Below are positions 46,801 through 57,191 of a stretch of 64,000 nucleotides of DNA, piece by piece. Position 1 is the stretch's first letter. Each line of letters starts with the position of its first letter. The notes under the pieces were generated by a model. That model saw nothing but the letters and a program-made list of their open reading frames with translations. It had not been told where the DNA came from and ran no database searches. The stretch covers positions 4,402,001 to 4,466,000 of the forward strand of contig NC_060118.1 of NCBI RefSeq assembly GCF_021155765.1, given 5' to 3'. The translations under genes and the position numbers were made by a program. This DNA comes from Diprion similis. Lineage: Eukaryota > Arthropoda > Insecta > Hymenoptera > Diprionidae.

Positions 46801-47025
46801 AAATTTTTATTTACTTTTAACATTTTCAAAGTAACTTGCAAATTCCTGTATAATTCCCAGCTTTCGTGAATTTTCCAAACACTTGAGACCCTGGTAACCG
46901 TTACTTTGCATTTGCTGGACTACGTCACTGAGGGCAACCACTGCTTGAGTTTGATTCAAATACCTGATTTCTAAACCTGTTTTTATCATTTTTGAATCTG
47001 AATTTACTTCCTGATCACGAGACAT
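31888..47025 (-). CDS. IWS1: IWS1, Spt6-interacting transcription elongation factor with a large RS domain (7 exons)
   Basis: Minus-strand exons 47025-46815, 44681-44477, 41744-40014, 37044-36684, 32875-32586, 32239-32128 and 32010-31888; GT/AG, frame continuous, about 1010 aa. IWS1 binds Spt6 and travels with RNA polymerase II, linking elongation to mRNA export and histone methylation. The conserved core is unmistakable: SDDGIRPGG joined to [16 protein letters not shown]; the helical TFIIS-N-like domain ([13 protein letters not shown], then [20 protein letters not shown], then [20 protein letters not shown]); [40 protein letters not shown]; and the C-terminal [15 protein letters not shown] with [10 protein letters not shown]-terminal to the core are typical SDSE-type acidic patches ([19 protein letters not shown]). 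Before those, unusually, come about 480 residues of Arg-Ser repeats. The first exon is less certain (separate entry). Introns are large and rich in foldback elements. Confidence 0.9.
32240..32585 (-). other. IWS1 intron 5 (short)
   Basis: A 346-base intron between exons 5 and 6. Donor gtgaga, acceptor tttttaccgcacag. Nothing else was seen in it. Confidence 0.6.
34310..34866 (-). CDS. Possible nested gene or retro-fragment in IWS1 intron 4
   Basis: Two protein-like minus-strand segments. The first (about 34866-34695) gives [20 protein letters not shown], then [20 protein letters not shown], then FDVSSSRDT, followed by a weak GTCATG donor. The second (about 34636-34310), after acceptor aacggtgcacag, gives [20 protein letters not shown], then [20 protein letters not shown], and ends [11 protein letters not shown]. 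The phases agree (0/0). I recognise no family and there is no evident promoter. It could be extra IWS1 sequence, a nested gene, or a decayed insertion. Confidence 0.3.
35098..36298. mobile_element. Foldback element in IWS1 intron 4 (1.2 kb)
   Basis: Palindrome centred at about 35698 with arms of about 570 bp. On the left are tgccagaaaaatcaagttg, cccaaagtttcattgaaatc, cattttcgacataaaatttg and taaccaggttcactggtg. Their inverse partners on the right are caccagtgagcctggttaac, caaattttcatgctaaaaatg, gatttcaatgaaactttggg and tcgatttttttggcaca. The tip (35640-35760) carries the 'gatccaatatgaag' module seen in the 57 kb element. It is transcribed with IWS1 and would form a very long hairpin. Confidence 0.8.
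37350..37492. mobile_element. Small palindromic MITE with a perfect 38-bp core palindrome
   Basis: Outer arms ttctgtgctacttcc and ggaggtagcacagaa; core 37408-37445 is a perfect palindrome made of two inverted gcactagtgc decamers around ttaaaagtcgacttttaa. Next to it a second hairpin lies at 37500-37570 (cttgactcgtgtgag and acactcgtcaag). Confidence 0.6.
38899..39093. mobile_element. MITE, family T, copy 1
   Basis: Left gttagtaacattaatgtaa; right ttgcaatgacattattaac with the preceding cctaaacatgcatcgt. The same terminal phrases occur at 43251-43645 and, nested, at 11842-12020. Confidence 0.5.
39421..39448 (+). repeat. Poly(T) run of 28
   Basis: Twenty-eight consecutive T in IWS1 intron 3, which is poly(A) on the IWS1 sense strand. 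It may be the tail of a retroposed sequence, but I see no recognisable body next to it. Confidence 0.9.
40014..41744 (-). CDS. IWS1: IWS1 exon 3: 577-codon RS-repeat exon
   Basis: A single exon that enters in phase 2 (completing Arg 139) and leaves in phase 2. About 480 of its codons are Ser-Arg, Ser-Lys or short SxSRS units, with pure (SR)n runs near 40480-40590 and 40600-40770. It ends with acidic SDSE patches and [10 protein letters not shown]. At DNA level, CCTGGA-type hexamers are tandemly repeated (about 40495-40560 on the plus strand). The composition is that of SR-family splicing factors. The IWS1 proteins I remember have Ser/Asp/Glu repeats here instead. The antisense frame is open for 441 codons purely because of this codon pattern. 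Confidence 0.88.
42250..42560 (+). repeat. Dispersed repeat, family Q, copy 2
   Basis: Matches the minus strand of 29600-30010: caaaaccctgatcata, ctgcactcatttaagcttcc, caccccaagtcactacc. The plus ORF 42356-42565 lies in it and is not a gene candidate. Confidence 0.6.
42748..42810 (+). pseudogene. Short Cys-rich fragment, possibly zinc-finger related
   Basis: ATG at 42748 opens [20 protein letters not shown] and then stops, or splices at a weak gtaata. The CCLCG spacing recalls the start of ZAD-type zinc-finger proteins. A possible second piece at about 42883 reads [12 protein letters not shown]. It is antisense to IWS1, inside its intron. This is too little to call a gene. Confidence 0.15.
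43251..43645. mobile_element. MITE, family T, copy 2 (about 395 bp)
   Basis: Left agctaaaaatgagactgaag, then gttagtaatgttaacgtaac; right gtaacgttactaacttcatc, then cttatagct. Good inverted termini of about 45 bp, no ORF. Confidence 0.65.
44682..46814 (-). other. IWS1 intron 1 (2.1 kb), with an LTR-like segment
   Basis: Present only if exon 1 is correctly joined. It holds a GC-richer stretch (about 45900-46150) that ends in an AATAAAG motif and ctcgtaaca, resembling the 3' half of a solo LTR (see findings). The ORFs at 44767-44949, 44979-45179 and 45198-45443 look like chance. Confidence 0.4.
46815..47025 (-). CDS. Candidate first exon of IWS1, or a separate 72-aa gene
   Basis: ATG at 47025 opens a 70-codon helical segment ([20 protein letters not shown], then [20 protein letters not shown], then [10 protein letters not shown]). 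A GTAAAT donor at 46814 leaves phase 1, which fits the acceptor phase of the exon at 44681 (completing Lys, then SKSSSND). If unspliced, the frame ends two codons later at TAA. I do not know this domain from IWS1 homologs. It reads as a compact three-helix fold and is clearly protein-like. A chance phase match is one in three, so the link to IWS1 is an inference. Confidence 0.55.
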
Positions 47026-48800
47026 GACTTTCTCTGTGCGCTCAGATTTATATTTACAGTAACAAGGTAGTAAATAACAAGGCCATTCGATGGTGATATT
47101 ATTGCTAAATAAATGTGAAAATTAGAATACAATACGGAACTAAAAGCAGTGTGACTAAATTCGGTGCTGTGAATGGTGTGTGGAATCATAGGTTAGGTCT
47201 ACATAAAGTTCGCTATATAAACTTACCCTCGAGTTCCATTTTTAACTATGCTTCCCTGTAGGTCAGGTAAGAAAAATAGATATGCGATGAGTGGAAAATC
47301 TTCAATTATCAATCATATCTCATCACTATTTTGCATACCTGCAAAGATTAGAAAATGCCAAATACACACACAAATGTCGGTTAACTGAATCTAATTGGGA
47401 CGGCGATGACATCGACGCTTCGACCATCGATGTTTTGTTTGCAGGAACATCGATTTTCTTTAAAGTCGATACATTAGTCGAATAACGTAAGATCGATAGA
47501 AGATATTGAACTATCGACATTGTCGAGTCGGGAGTAAATTAAATTTCTGTACCAACATCTGTCGGCAATTAGCTATCTATATCATTTTCGCATGTATGAT
47601 GTATACGTGAATAAGTTTAATAATAAATATGCATTTTCTACTCAATTTCTCGCTGTTGATTATACATATATTCAATTAATTTAATCTATATTAAACTATT
47701 ATATTTTATACTTCTGTTTAACAATTACGATATTTTAACACTTGAAATTTTCACGCTCATTTTTCTTTTTAGAATTGTAGCTGCTTTAAAAATGTTAGCG
47801 ATTGTTTTTACCATCAGTGATGTTAACAATCGCTGCGATGTTTCGAAGCTTCTACAGGAAAATAGATAGTTCGATGGTATAAAAGAATTGAAACAGTCGA
47901 TGGTACGATGTTTTTTACTAACATCCACGGACGTAAGAAATATATTTATAACCCTTAGAGCATGTAGTACGGACCTAATTAAAATTTTGTATTACATTTT
48001 GAAGAGTGTATGTTTCCTTCTTTATAGTAAATATTATATATGGCAATTACGTATATAATTATTATTGTATGTCGTATACAATATTAAAAAGCATGTATTT
48101 CGTGTCTCGTTGCAAGTAATCTGTATAATATCAAATATACATGAGAACCTGATTCCAAAGGGTATGTCGGTAAAAATTGACGCTCGAACCATTTGATTTG
48201 TCACTTTCTATTTACCTACTTTCTATTTTAAACCGACCAATCACATTTTATGAGAGAGAGAGAGAAAGGTACTCATTCTACGAAATCTATCCTTTGTATG
48301 TAAACAGCATAGTCAACGTACACAGTGTCTAACTAGTGCTTTTCAACACGACAAAAACAATTTTAGCGACACAGCTTTCGAAGTGTCTATGTTGACGTAG
48401 GATTGTCAATTTCTGTGGTGATTTCTAGGGTTCTCTTTATTTATTATTCTTATTACGATTTATTCATTTTCCTTTATTTTTCCTACCATTAGTGTCTTTT
48501 TAATTTTTAGTAAATTGTCGTTTTATAGGGATTCTAAGTGTTAAATTTACCCCACAGTGCACTCTGGCGGCTATGTTTGGAAGTATGCTGCATTCCAACG
48601 ATTCCAACAACACCCGGGCACTGTGCGTAATGTGTTTGGCTGTGTTGCTCTGTGTCAGCTTGAAGGAAAGCCCTCATTGTCACAAGATTCGTATAGAACG
48701 AACCTCGAATTTTTTTTTCAAATCGAAAAAAAGTTAGCTGGGAGCTTTAAGTCATAAATGAATATTACTCGACATATACAAGAACCTAATTGTAGATGAG
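47026..48800. other. IWS1 5' flank and AT-rich intergenic sequence
   Basis: The first 250 bases should hold the IWS1 promoter; no TATA box stands out. A short gagagagagaga run lies at about 48253. The small ORFs (47291-47485, 47725-47928, 48557-48757) have no recognisable content. Confidence 0.35.
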
Positions 48801-48805
48801 CCTAA

Positions 48806-48955
48806 GGCTAGTTTTACATAGGCGCGGTGGCTTGGGGCGCAGTTGAGCGGTAACTAATCAAAATGCGTAAAATATACTGTTCACTAGATTTCATGTATGT
48901 TTATTGGTTACCGCTCAACCGTGCTCCAAGCTGTCGCACCTATGTAAATTCAGCC
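48806..48955. mobile_element. Harbinger-like MITE with TAA target duplication (150 bp)
   Basis: The left end GGCTAGTTTTACATAGGCGC and the inverse of the right end, GGCTGAATTTACATAGGTGC, match at 16 of 20 positions. The pairing continues with gttgagcggtaac and gttaccgctcaac. TAA flanks both sides (48803-48805, 48956-48958), the 3-bp duplication expected of the PIF/Harbinger superfamily. Confidence 0.75.
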
Positions 48956-49094
48956 TAAATAGTCTGCCCCACTACCGAAAATTGAGTGCAGTCACGGGAC
49001 CTGTATGCAAGGTCGCTACTTCAACTAAAAATTATAACGCTTTGTATGAGCAAGCATAGGCTTCTTTTCCACCTCTTTTTCTGACATCGTGTAT

Positions 49095-49212
49095 GCAGAG
49101 TGCGTTCCGAAATTAGCTGGTAGCCCTAAAAACTCCCTAGAGCAATGGCAAAGCTATTTAGAAACTCGAAAGCGTAAAAAAAATAAAAGATTATTGAAGG
49201 CACTGCGAGCTA
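49095..49212 (-). repeat. Dispersed 'cctagggag' repeat, copy 3 (inverted)
   Basis: The minus strand reads cgcagtgccttcaataatct, then tgctctagggagtttttagg, then agctaatttcggaacgcact. It is the same order as at 20880 and 23860. Confidence 0.55.
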
Positions 49213-49259
49213 ATATCAAAAAGCACTCCTAATAATGAGCATAGGGAGATTGTAGGGAT

Positions 49260-49850
49260 ATCTTAATGCACAACTAGGGACATTTTAGAGTAACACATGG
49301 CAACACTGCTGCTGAGTGAAGGGGTCGAGAATCGCGTGCCCGGCCGCCCATTGTTATCCTTGTTGAACGTAATGGCCGCCAGTGAGTTTGTTGACGCTCT
49401 TTCGTGGTTCCGTTTGGTACGCCTTAACGAATCCGCGCGATAGATCAATAGAGCCTCCAATTTTCGAACGGATAATAAGGGTTAGGGTTTGTAGTTGGCG
49501 GTCTGAGTGTGAGATAGTTTAATTCCAAATTACATGAAGGCGTAATGCTGTGAAACGCAAGGCCAATGCTCGCTTGGTATCAGAGACGTCTGCCGGACTC
49601 AAACATTCTCTGACAAGTGCTTGGCTCCAGCGCCTTAGCTGAGGGGTTACAAACGATCACCGGTACCGTATTTTTCACATGAAACCTTCCAAACTGTCGG
49701 CTGGAAGCTAATCCCCTGGCAAAGATAAGTGTTTGAGGAGATTTCTTGGTCGACTTCATGGTCAACCTATGCCTGGGAATTTGGGATGCTGGCCACCTTG
49801 ATGCTCGTTGGCCGTTGGCCTGTAGCCTTTTGTTAACGGCCCAGCAGGTG
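49260..49850. other. GC-richer unexplained block
   Basis: About 590 bases with visibly more G+C and CpG than the flanks. It holds two minus-strand ORFs (49460-49263 and 49765-49580), neither matching a family I know. It contains gggttagggttt at about 49480. I compared it by eye with remembered 18S and 28S rRNA landmarks and found none. It could be a decayed mobile element or a promoter/5'UTR island. Confidence 0.3.
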
Positions 49851-50107
49851 CATATTTGCTAATTTTTCATTTTTAATGTGATAACGAGTCTACTGGAATG
49901 CAGATTATGGATACAGACTCAAAAAATCATCGAGAATAACGGAGTTGAAGTATAAACTATAACAAGTGAGTATTAGAAATGTTGCATTTCTACATTATCT
50001 GTTTGGGTTTAAAAATTCTTTTACTATTCAATTCCTTCGGCATTTGAGTGAGGTTTCTCATCAAATATCTCTCAAGAATTTTCTTATTTCACTATAATGA
50101 TTACACA

Positions 50108-50173
50108 TATATACATATGTGTGTGTGTGTGCATGTGTGCATGTGTGCACGCGCGCGCGCGTGTGTGTGTGTA
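50108..50173 (+). repeat. TG/CG dinucleotide microsatellite
   Basis: Alternating purine-pyrimidine tract: (tg)n, catgtgtgcatgtgtgc, then cgcgcgcgcgcg and (tg)n again. Such tracts favour left-handed Z-DNA. Confidence 0.9.
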
Positions 50174-50354
50174 TTTTAGATCTAGCGTGTCCGTTATTCT
50201 GGTAATTTTGGAATTTTTCTATTACCCTTAAATATATGTCTTAATTACAGAAAAAAATCCCCTGCAAGTATAGAAATTTTCGGATAGTATTAACACGTGA
50301 GCGATTGAAATTTTAGATGTAAAATATATTAAAATTTGCCATTTTTTTCAACTG

Positions 50355-50375
50355 TTTTTTTTTTTTTTTTTTTTT
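50355..50375 (+). repeat. Poly(T) run of 21 followed by C-rich tract
   Basis: Twenty-one T, then ctccccccccac: a pyrimidine-only stretch of about 32 bases. Confidence 0.85.
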
Positions 50376-50619
50376 CTCCCCCCCACATCATCAACTAAAA
50401 TAGACTGATAAATTCAATATGATGCTTCAGAACGATGTTCATACTTCCAACGTAACAAAGAAGCAGAAAAAAAATAATACATTTAATCTCAAAACTCACG
50501 TATACTTCACAAAACCATAATTTTTATAGTTTAATTCAGTGTCGTTATCTATAAAATATGTGCGCATCCTAAAGTTTTTTTCTTCCTGCGTCTAGTTGAA
50601 AGTAAAAACATTTTTATCA

Positions 50620-50690
50620 ATACATACATCGTGGCGATCTGTCATCTGAACTTGTGACGGTTGGTCAACCTGACACAATAACTCCTTTTG
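50620..50690. repeat. Fragment related to the 60.5 kb MITE
   Basis: The phrase catacatcgtggcgatctg, then tgacggttggtcaacctg, resembles catacatcgcggtgaactg and tgacggttggtcaccctg in the element at 60543-60842. Confidence 0.4.
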
Positions 50691-50924
50691 CTTTAGAATT
50701 TTAGAATTTTGTACATTGAAACATTCCACTGTTAGCTACATTGTACATCCCGTTTATTTTCGAGGATGCGCACCATCAGTTTTACTCTGAGCAACTCCGT
50801 TGTCCATTTGTTAGGAGTCCTCTGACACACACATGAGCGAGTCAGAACTTCTCGCAACGTTTTGCGCTGAAAGTCCTGATCGAAAAATAGTATCCCAAAT
50901 TTTATCAGATTCTTTCCCCTCTTA

Positions 50925-52355
50925 TTTCTCATGTTATTTTATGGGGTATTCCATACAGTTTTCCCATTCTTTTTTTATTCATTTATTTTGCGTTTTTTGC
51001 CACTGTAAAATTATTTCGAAAAATAACTTTTTTTTATGTAAAAAAGGTTCGTCTAAAAAGAATAATCTTTTTCGCTTATGTTTGTGAAAAACACTCAAAT
51101 TGAGTTTAAGGTCTGAAAAGTTGTATTTTTGCCGTTGCCCAAATTTCGAAAATTTTTTCAGTATTTACGTCATTTTCGAAATGAGTTCTCCATAAACACA
51201 CGAGAAATGAATTAATGTATAGAAATTGTAGAAAATTTTTAATTCGTTTTATGCCTTCAATAATAATTCTGTTCTTTTCTTTTTACTTTCTCACTCTTTT
51301 TTTGCCACCCTTGAAATGAATACAAGAACACAAATTGAAGAAAATTTCAAATTTATTTCATATATTTTATGTTAATATGTAAAAAGTATGAGAATTAGAT
51401 TGAAAAACTTTAGATATTGATGATGATGGGGAAGTGGACATTGTTTTAATTGCGGTTAATCCTGCATTATTGGGAATAGGAAAAAGGGAAAATATTCCTT
51501 CGACCATTCTTGATTGAGAAGCTCGAGCATCGTAGTTCAGTTAAAAGATTAGCTATAAAAGCCTTATTATAAATGGAAACCGGACTTCAATTCTCTTACC
51601 AAATGATTTATTTCAATGGGTGAAGAAATTGTTGCAGAATATTTATTTCAAATTCGTTGGAAACACTGAGTATTTGAAATTGCAAACAAAACTAGATGCT
51701 CGAGCTTCTCAATTAAGAACGGTCAAAGGGACTCGATCACTGCACTTTTTTTTTACCTAGTCCCGATAATGAAGGTTTAACCACAATCAGGACAGTGTCC
51801 ACATCCCCGTGATCTTTGATAACTAAAGTTTTTTAATCTGATTCTAATACTTCTTATATGTTAACATAAAATATATGAAATAAACTGAAAATTTTCTTCA
51901 ATTTATGTTCTTTTGTTAATTTCTAGAGTGGCAAACAGAGTGAGAAAGCAAAAAGAGGGGAAATAAATAATTATTGATTGCATAAAATGAATTGAAATAT
52001 TTTTCAATTTTCGTACATTAATTCATTCCTCGTGTGTTTACGGATGAACCCATCTCGAGAATGAAGTATACGATCTGTAATTTTCTCAGCCTTTAGAAGA
52101 AAATATTGAAAAAAAATTTCAACATTTGGGTAACCGCAAAAAAACAGCCTTTTAGACTTTAGGTTTAATTTTGAGAGTGTTTTACCAACATAAGCGAAGA
52201 CGGAACATTATTTTAGGAAAGCTGAGATTTTTTACGCCAAAAACTTATTTTTCGAAAATTTTTTATAGTAGCAAAAAAAAGCAAACAAAAAATGAATAAA
52301 ACAAGAATTAAAAAACTGTATGGAATACCCTATAAAATAACTTAAATAGATATTT
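50925..52355. mobile_element. Long foldback palindrome (1.4 kb)
   Basis: Symmetry centre at about 51640. Pairs, outside to inside: ggggtattccatacag with ctgtatggaatacccta; atgaattaatgta with acattaattcat; gatgatgatggggaagtgga with the inverse near 51800; agaagctcgagcatc with gatgctcgagcttct. Arms are about 620 bp with roughly one mismatch in ten. No transposase ORF; 50833-51087 and the other small ORFs run through arm sequence. Confidence 0.8.
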
Positions 52356-52671
52356 TCAAAAGTTTTTCACAGATATTATAAATTGGATAGTTTGAAAACG
52401 ATATCAAGTTTTGCAAGCAAACAAAAATTCAGGTCATGCCAAGTAGTTTTGAGAATTTTTTTTTTTTAATTTTAGGAGTTGCATTTATTTCTGGTGGTAA
52501 AAATAATTTTCATATATTTATAATAAAATTTTTGTTGATTATCGTATATATATATGAACTAATACTGTCCGGAAGAACACTTTAGATTAGGACCACGAAA
52601 AAAGTGAATTGAATAAAACAAATCCATTATAGACTATTTTATGGCGTTGATATATATCAATAGTAATACAC

Positions 52672-52884
52672 TTAGTCATGTTTCCTTGTAATATATAATT
52701 TAGTAGAGATTGCTACACCACACAAAGCTGTTCCCTTTAGATCCTGTGTCGGAGACTTGTGAGCCATATGAAGATCATCTCGAGTCAAGAAAATTCTATT
52801 GCCTGCATTAGAGTCCCCACGCCAGGGTAACACAACGACAAAAAGAAGACAATTGATGGACTTACATTTGCGATCCAAGATCAT
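52672..52884 (-). CDS. Unrecognised short ORF, possibly an exon
   Basis: A minus-strand frame of 70 codons. After a possible acceptor (ggactctaatgcag) it reads GNRIFLTRDDLHMAHKSPTQ, then DLKGTALCGVAISTKLYITR. It has fairly protein-like composition but no family that I recognise and no neighbours. Confidence 0.2.
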   Translation of the reverse strand: MILDRKCKSINCLLFVVVLPWRGDSNAGNRIFLTRDDLHMAHKSPTQDLKGTALCGVAISTKLYITRKHD

Positions 52885-53566
52885 ATTATAGAGAAGTGAG
52901 TATACGCTTATTGATGGTAAATTTTTGTATTTGATAATTTGAATAATGAATTTATTATTAGATTGAAGATTTTTGCCAATGGTTAAACAAAACTTGAGCA
53001 GGTTTCTTAATGTTTAAAGAATACTCAAGCAAGTTTGCTGTAAAGTTTCGAAAATCGAGAAAAGTTTGAAAACTTTGTTATTCAAGATAAATTTGAGGAA
53101 TCGCCTTTGCAGCTAAGATTTTTTCTTCATAAATAATGGACTTGGCGCACATTGTTTGAAATTATATTACACCTTATTAAAATGTTTTATCGAACTTATC
53201 TAATTAATGAGTGTAGGTTCTCGGTGTCATAGATCCAATGGAAACACTCAAAGATACTTGAAATTGCGGCCCTCCTTAAACGGATGAAACATCAAATATT
53301 TTTTACCGTCTTCATCGGACTTATGACACTGAGAATCTACACGCATTATATTGCATCACTGAAGTAATAACATGTATTCTTCATTATCTAATACTTCATA
53401 TTATCAAAACGTGTTTATTCACAAACTTGTGGTCAGTTGTTGATAAAACAAAGGAAACTACCAGATTTCTGAAGTAGAACTTTTTTAGCGGAATCGCTAA
53501 TTACAAAATGTATGTATGAAAATTGAAGGAGAAGTCTTTCGATGGCAAAATCTAACGGACGATTGC

Positions 53567-53735
53567 GGAAATTGCATCTGGGACCAGCGGAAGCTGTATA
53601 CACAATACCATTTGACAATTACAGAGTCGAACTGAGTAGACGAGTAAGATTAACGTGACGATGGCAGGGACGCTTCATGATCCAGTTGATATAAGTCCAC
53701 GGTTAGGCTTCCGCTGGTCCCAGATTTGATTCAAT
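53567..53735. repeat. Inverted repeat with perfect 18-bp arms
   Basis: tctgggaccagcggaagc near 53577 and its exact inverse gcttccgctggtcccaga near 53708 are separated by about 115 bases. The arms extend imperfectly outward (aaattgca, tttgattcaatttt). It may be a small MITE. Confidence 0.5.
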
Positions 53736-53739
53736 TTTC

Positions 53740-56700
53740 ACAAATATATTCTGATTGGTATAAAAATTAACATCTTGAAAATAACGCACTTTGGTCGTTG
53801 TTTGAAAAAACTCGTGTAATAGGGCAGAGTATGCAACGTTCAAACGATGCTTCATATTGGCCACCCCTACCTTCCAAACAACATATATGTATAAAAATTT
53901 GCCTAACGAGTACGAGTCCGAGTATGTCAATTAATCATGTATACTCACCTACACAATATTGTGATATGCAATGTTTTGAAACTCTCTGTTATGATCAGTA
54001 ATGTTACGAAACCCCCAAACGATCCCTATCATTGGTGTTTCTTTTATGCGGATTTTTTTGAGTCTACGATTTGTTATCCAATAGAACAGAGTTTTTGAGA
54101 ATGTAGAGCCGTTGTCAAATACAGTAAATCGTATTTGACAATCCTCACTTTTTCTGAATAATTAAATCTCTTTGAAATTTAGAAAATGATACGACTTAAG
54201 ATTGTGTTTATGCGATAAGGTATAAAAATTGAAACCTCGCTGCAAACAGCGGAATGCTTCTGTAATATTTCTGAACTTTTCTTAATTTACCTACTGGCAC
54301 AATCATAAGCTCTTTCGTTCACTAAGATGTGAAAAGATTTCATTACTTACAAAATGGAAAAAAAATTTTAAATACGATTCATCGTACTTTACAGAGGTAA
54401 ATTGTGAATCGATTGCCCTTATTATATATATCGTGAGTTTGTCTAACAGTGGGACGATCCATGCACTTGAGGCAGATAACTGGAGATTTAGCTCATATTC
54501 AGGTTGAGCACCGTATCCCACCATGGCCATCCCAAACATCAAACATTAGTCGTTAAAATAACCTGAATATTAAATAATGAGGCAATTAAGAGTACGACCG
54601 TCATTAAATTCAGTTATTCATTGCGATAATGAAGTGGCGGGATTCGGTGCTTAACATGAACATGAGGTGTAGCGCCAGTTGCCTGCTTCAGACGCATGGA
54701 TTGTTAGAAATACTCACGGCATGTATTCCGCCAAAGTAGCTATTCACGAGGAATGAGTCTTTGATCATTTTAATAATTATCTTATTTAATTCTGTCTATC
54801 GTGCATTATTATTTCAATCCAAGCAGTTACAACAATTTCTAAATTCTGAAAATTGAGTCACATTTTCTTCATCTATCAAATATTTTGTGTCCATCAATTT
54901 CATATGTAATGTCTTTTATTCATCACTCATGACTGTTATTAAGCTTATTTTACCACTCAAATCATTTGCACGTACCTGCTGTTTGTATTTATTAGAATTT
55001 CCGCTGAACTTACTTGAAGCAAATCACGAGTTTGCTTAGTTGAATTTCTATTTCAATTGAAATAGGTTATCAGTATTTATTTATGATTACTATTACCTTG
55101 CAATATTTTCTGCCCATCACTGTGATCCTATATTGCTGTAGTGGCAAATTTTCTACACTCATCTTCACTTCAGCCCGCTCATAAATAAGCAAATACTTGA
55201 GGATAGTTATATTCAGGCAATCCAAATGGATTTGCGGGTATTCATGGAAACTCAAGCATAGATTACTAGATTTATGTGTTTATATCAAGGTTAATTTACT
55301 CATTTCAATAATATAATTTTTCCATTGAATAAAAAAAACTAATCAGCAATTTATCTAGATTAAAAACAAATGACAATAGTTACTCTTGCGCAAATGTTTG
55401 CGATGCTCTAGTTAGCCTGCTGAACGTAAGAGGATCTCGTGGAGTGGACCCATTATACTCAAGTGGAGGAGCCAACTGAAAATGGTTACTTCACCAGATG
55501 TTTTCGGTATTAAGTTATACAACTGTGAATTTTAATTACGAAACATTTCAGACGTAATTAGAATTGTATTTTATAATTGGAAAATATATTCATATGAACC
55601 CAATTGCCATTTGTAATTGGAAACGATTTCAATTCTAATTAAAATTGTATTTCGTTAATAGAAAGAAAACCGGTACTAAGCACATGTCTATTTACACATA
55701 TGTGCATACAATTACATGGTGATAAAAGATGTAAATACCAATTATGATTATAATTGGTAATTAAAAAATTCTAATACCAATTGAAATTGGAATAAGTTTA
55801 TTAGTTAGCTAGAAATGCGTTCAATGTTGTTAATAATCGCAAACATTTGCGAATTTAATGGTTCACGCCATGGTTGTGTTCATGGGGGTTGCACTAGTCG
55901 TCCCAACCCAATGGTCATGGACTGGTATTATATAAACGACGCTGTTGAAAAAGTAGGAAAATGTATAGTGTCGTTTTGCATTTCAAATTTAAGAAAAAAA
56001 TGTATTAAATTGTTCCTAATTGAGTACCTCCAAAACGGTGTACTGCAAATGTGCCTTAAGTTCGAAATGTTCGTTTAAAACAAACAGGCTTACACTACGA
56101 TAGTTGATTTTCACAACTTCTTCACTCCCGATGACAGTATTCTCAAAAATTAGTACTAATATAATAATATAAACTAACTAATAAATTTGCAAATTAATTT
56201 GTGCAAGTGTTTGTAGATAAAACCTTCATAGCTGAATTTGTTTAAACGTTCATTCAAATGAACACTTGGAACTTTAAGTACGTGTCTGCAAATAAAACGC
56301 AGAGCCCCAATTAGCTCATGAAATTTTACATTATAGCCAACGAGCATGCCATGTGAAAAAACTTTTTCTGATGTTGCAATTAAAGAGGTTCTTGTTATGT
56401 TAACGTTCCAGATGTAACTATTAATATAGGTATTTCTTAAAAAATTCTCAAAATGTGTGCAGCTCATAAAATAATCAAATTAGGAACAAATACCTATCTC
56501 TATTTATTTATGTTTTCTACTATCGTAACTTCAGATCCAGGTTTCGAATGTTTGATATTTGAGTATGGTTCCATGCCATTATTATATCGCAGGACTGAAA
56601 ACATAGGCAGAGATTAGCGTCCTAGTAGAAAAAAGTTCTGACAGTACTCCCAATCAATGAATAAATGTAGCTGAGGTAGTTGTGTCGAAGACAGTTCAAG

Positions 56701-57190
56701 AGATCACTTGTCAATTTTTCATTAGTTTTTCGATAATTGCACCACACATTGTCTCATTCTAACACGGTACGTGTATCTACAAAACAAAATTATATTTGAC
56801 TGATTGTTTTAATTACAGTGCAAGAAAGCTTAAGGACACCAGCAGCTCAGCTGAGGAACCAATAACAGCCTACTTTTAGCAGTCGAGTGTCCAAATCGAC
56901 ATACACAACACCGGTATGTATGTATAGATGTATGTATAATTATTGACTGATACTGAGATCAAAATTATTGCTGACTCAATATTGTTTGAGTATGTTACTA
57001 TTCTTCCACAACAAAGAAAATTCGTGGTGTTTGCTAGAAACGTGAGGCATATTTATGTATTTTATACTGAGAGTTCTTGAAAGGACCTACTTGTAACACG
57101 CGCGATTCAACTTGCTTAAGCGAGTGCCCTGATCGATTTCGATATTAATGTATCTCCAAATCTCAAAGTCCACTATTAAAAGAAATTTAT
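53740..57190. other. AT-rich sequence, no gene recognised
   Basis: Contains AT-rich short repeats around 55500-55800 (recurring aattgg/ccaatt phrases) and ORFs at 54303-54542, 55815-56078 and 56174-56467 without identifiable domains. The 54542 ORF (MMFGMAMVGYGAQPEYELNL) is the most protein-like of these, but I cannot support it further. Confidence 0.35.
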
Positions 57191-57191
57191 T

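Noticed and set aside
49478-49492. Telomere-like gggttagggttt
   Set aside because: A single short occurrence, not an array; insect telomeric repeats would be tandem TTAGG.
49260-49850. Possible ribosomal RNA fragment
   Set aside because: None of the conserved 18S or 28S landmarks that I can recall occur in either strand.
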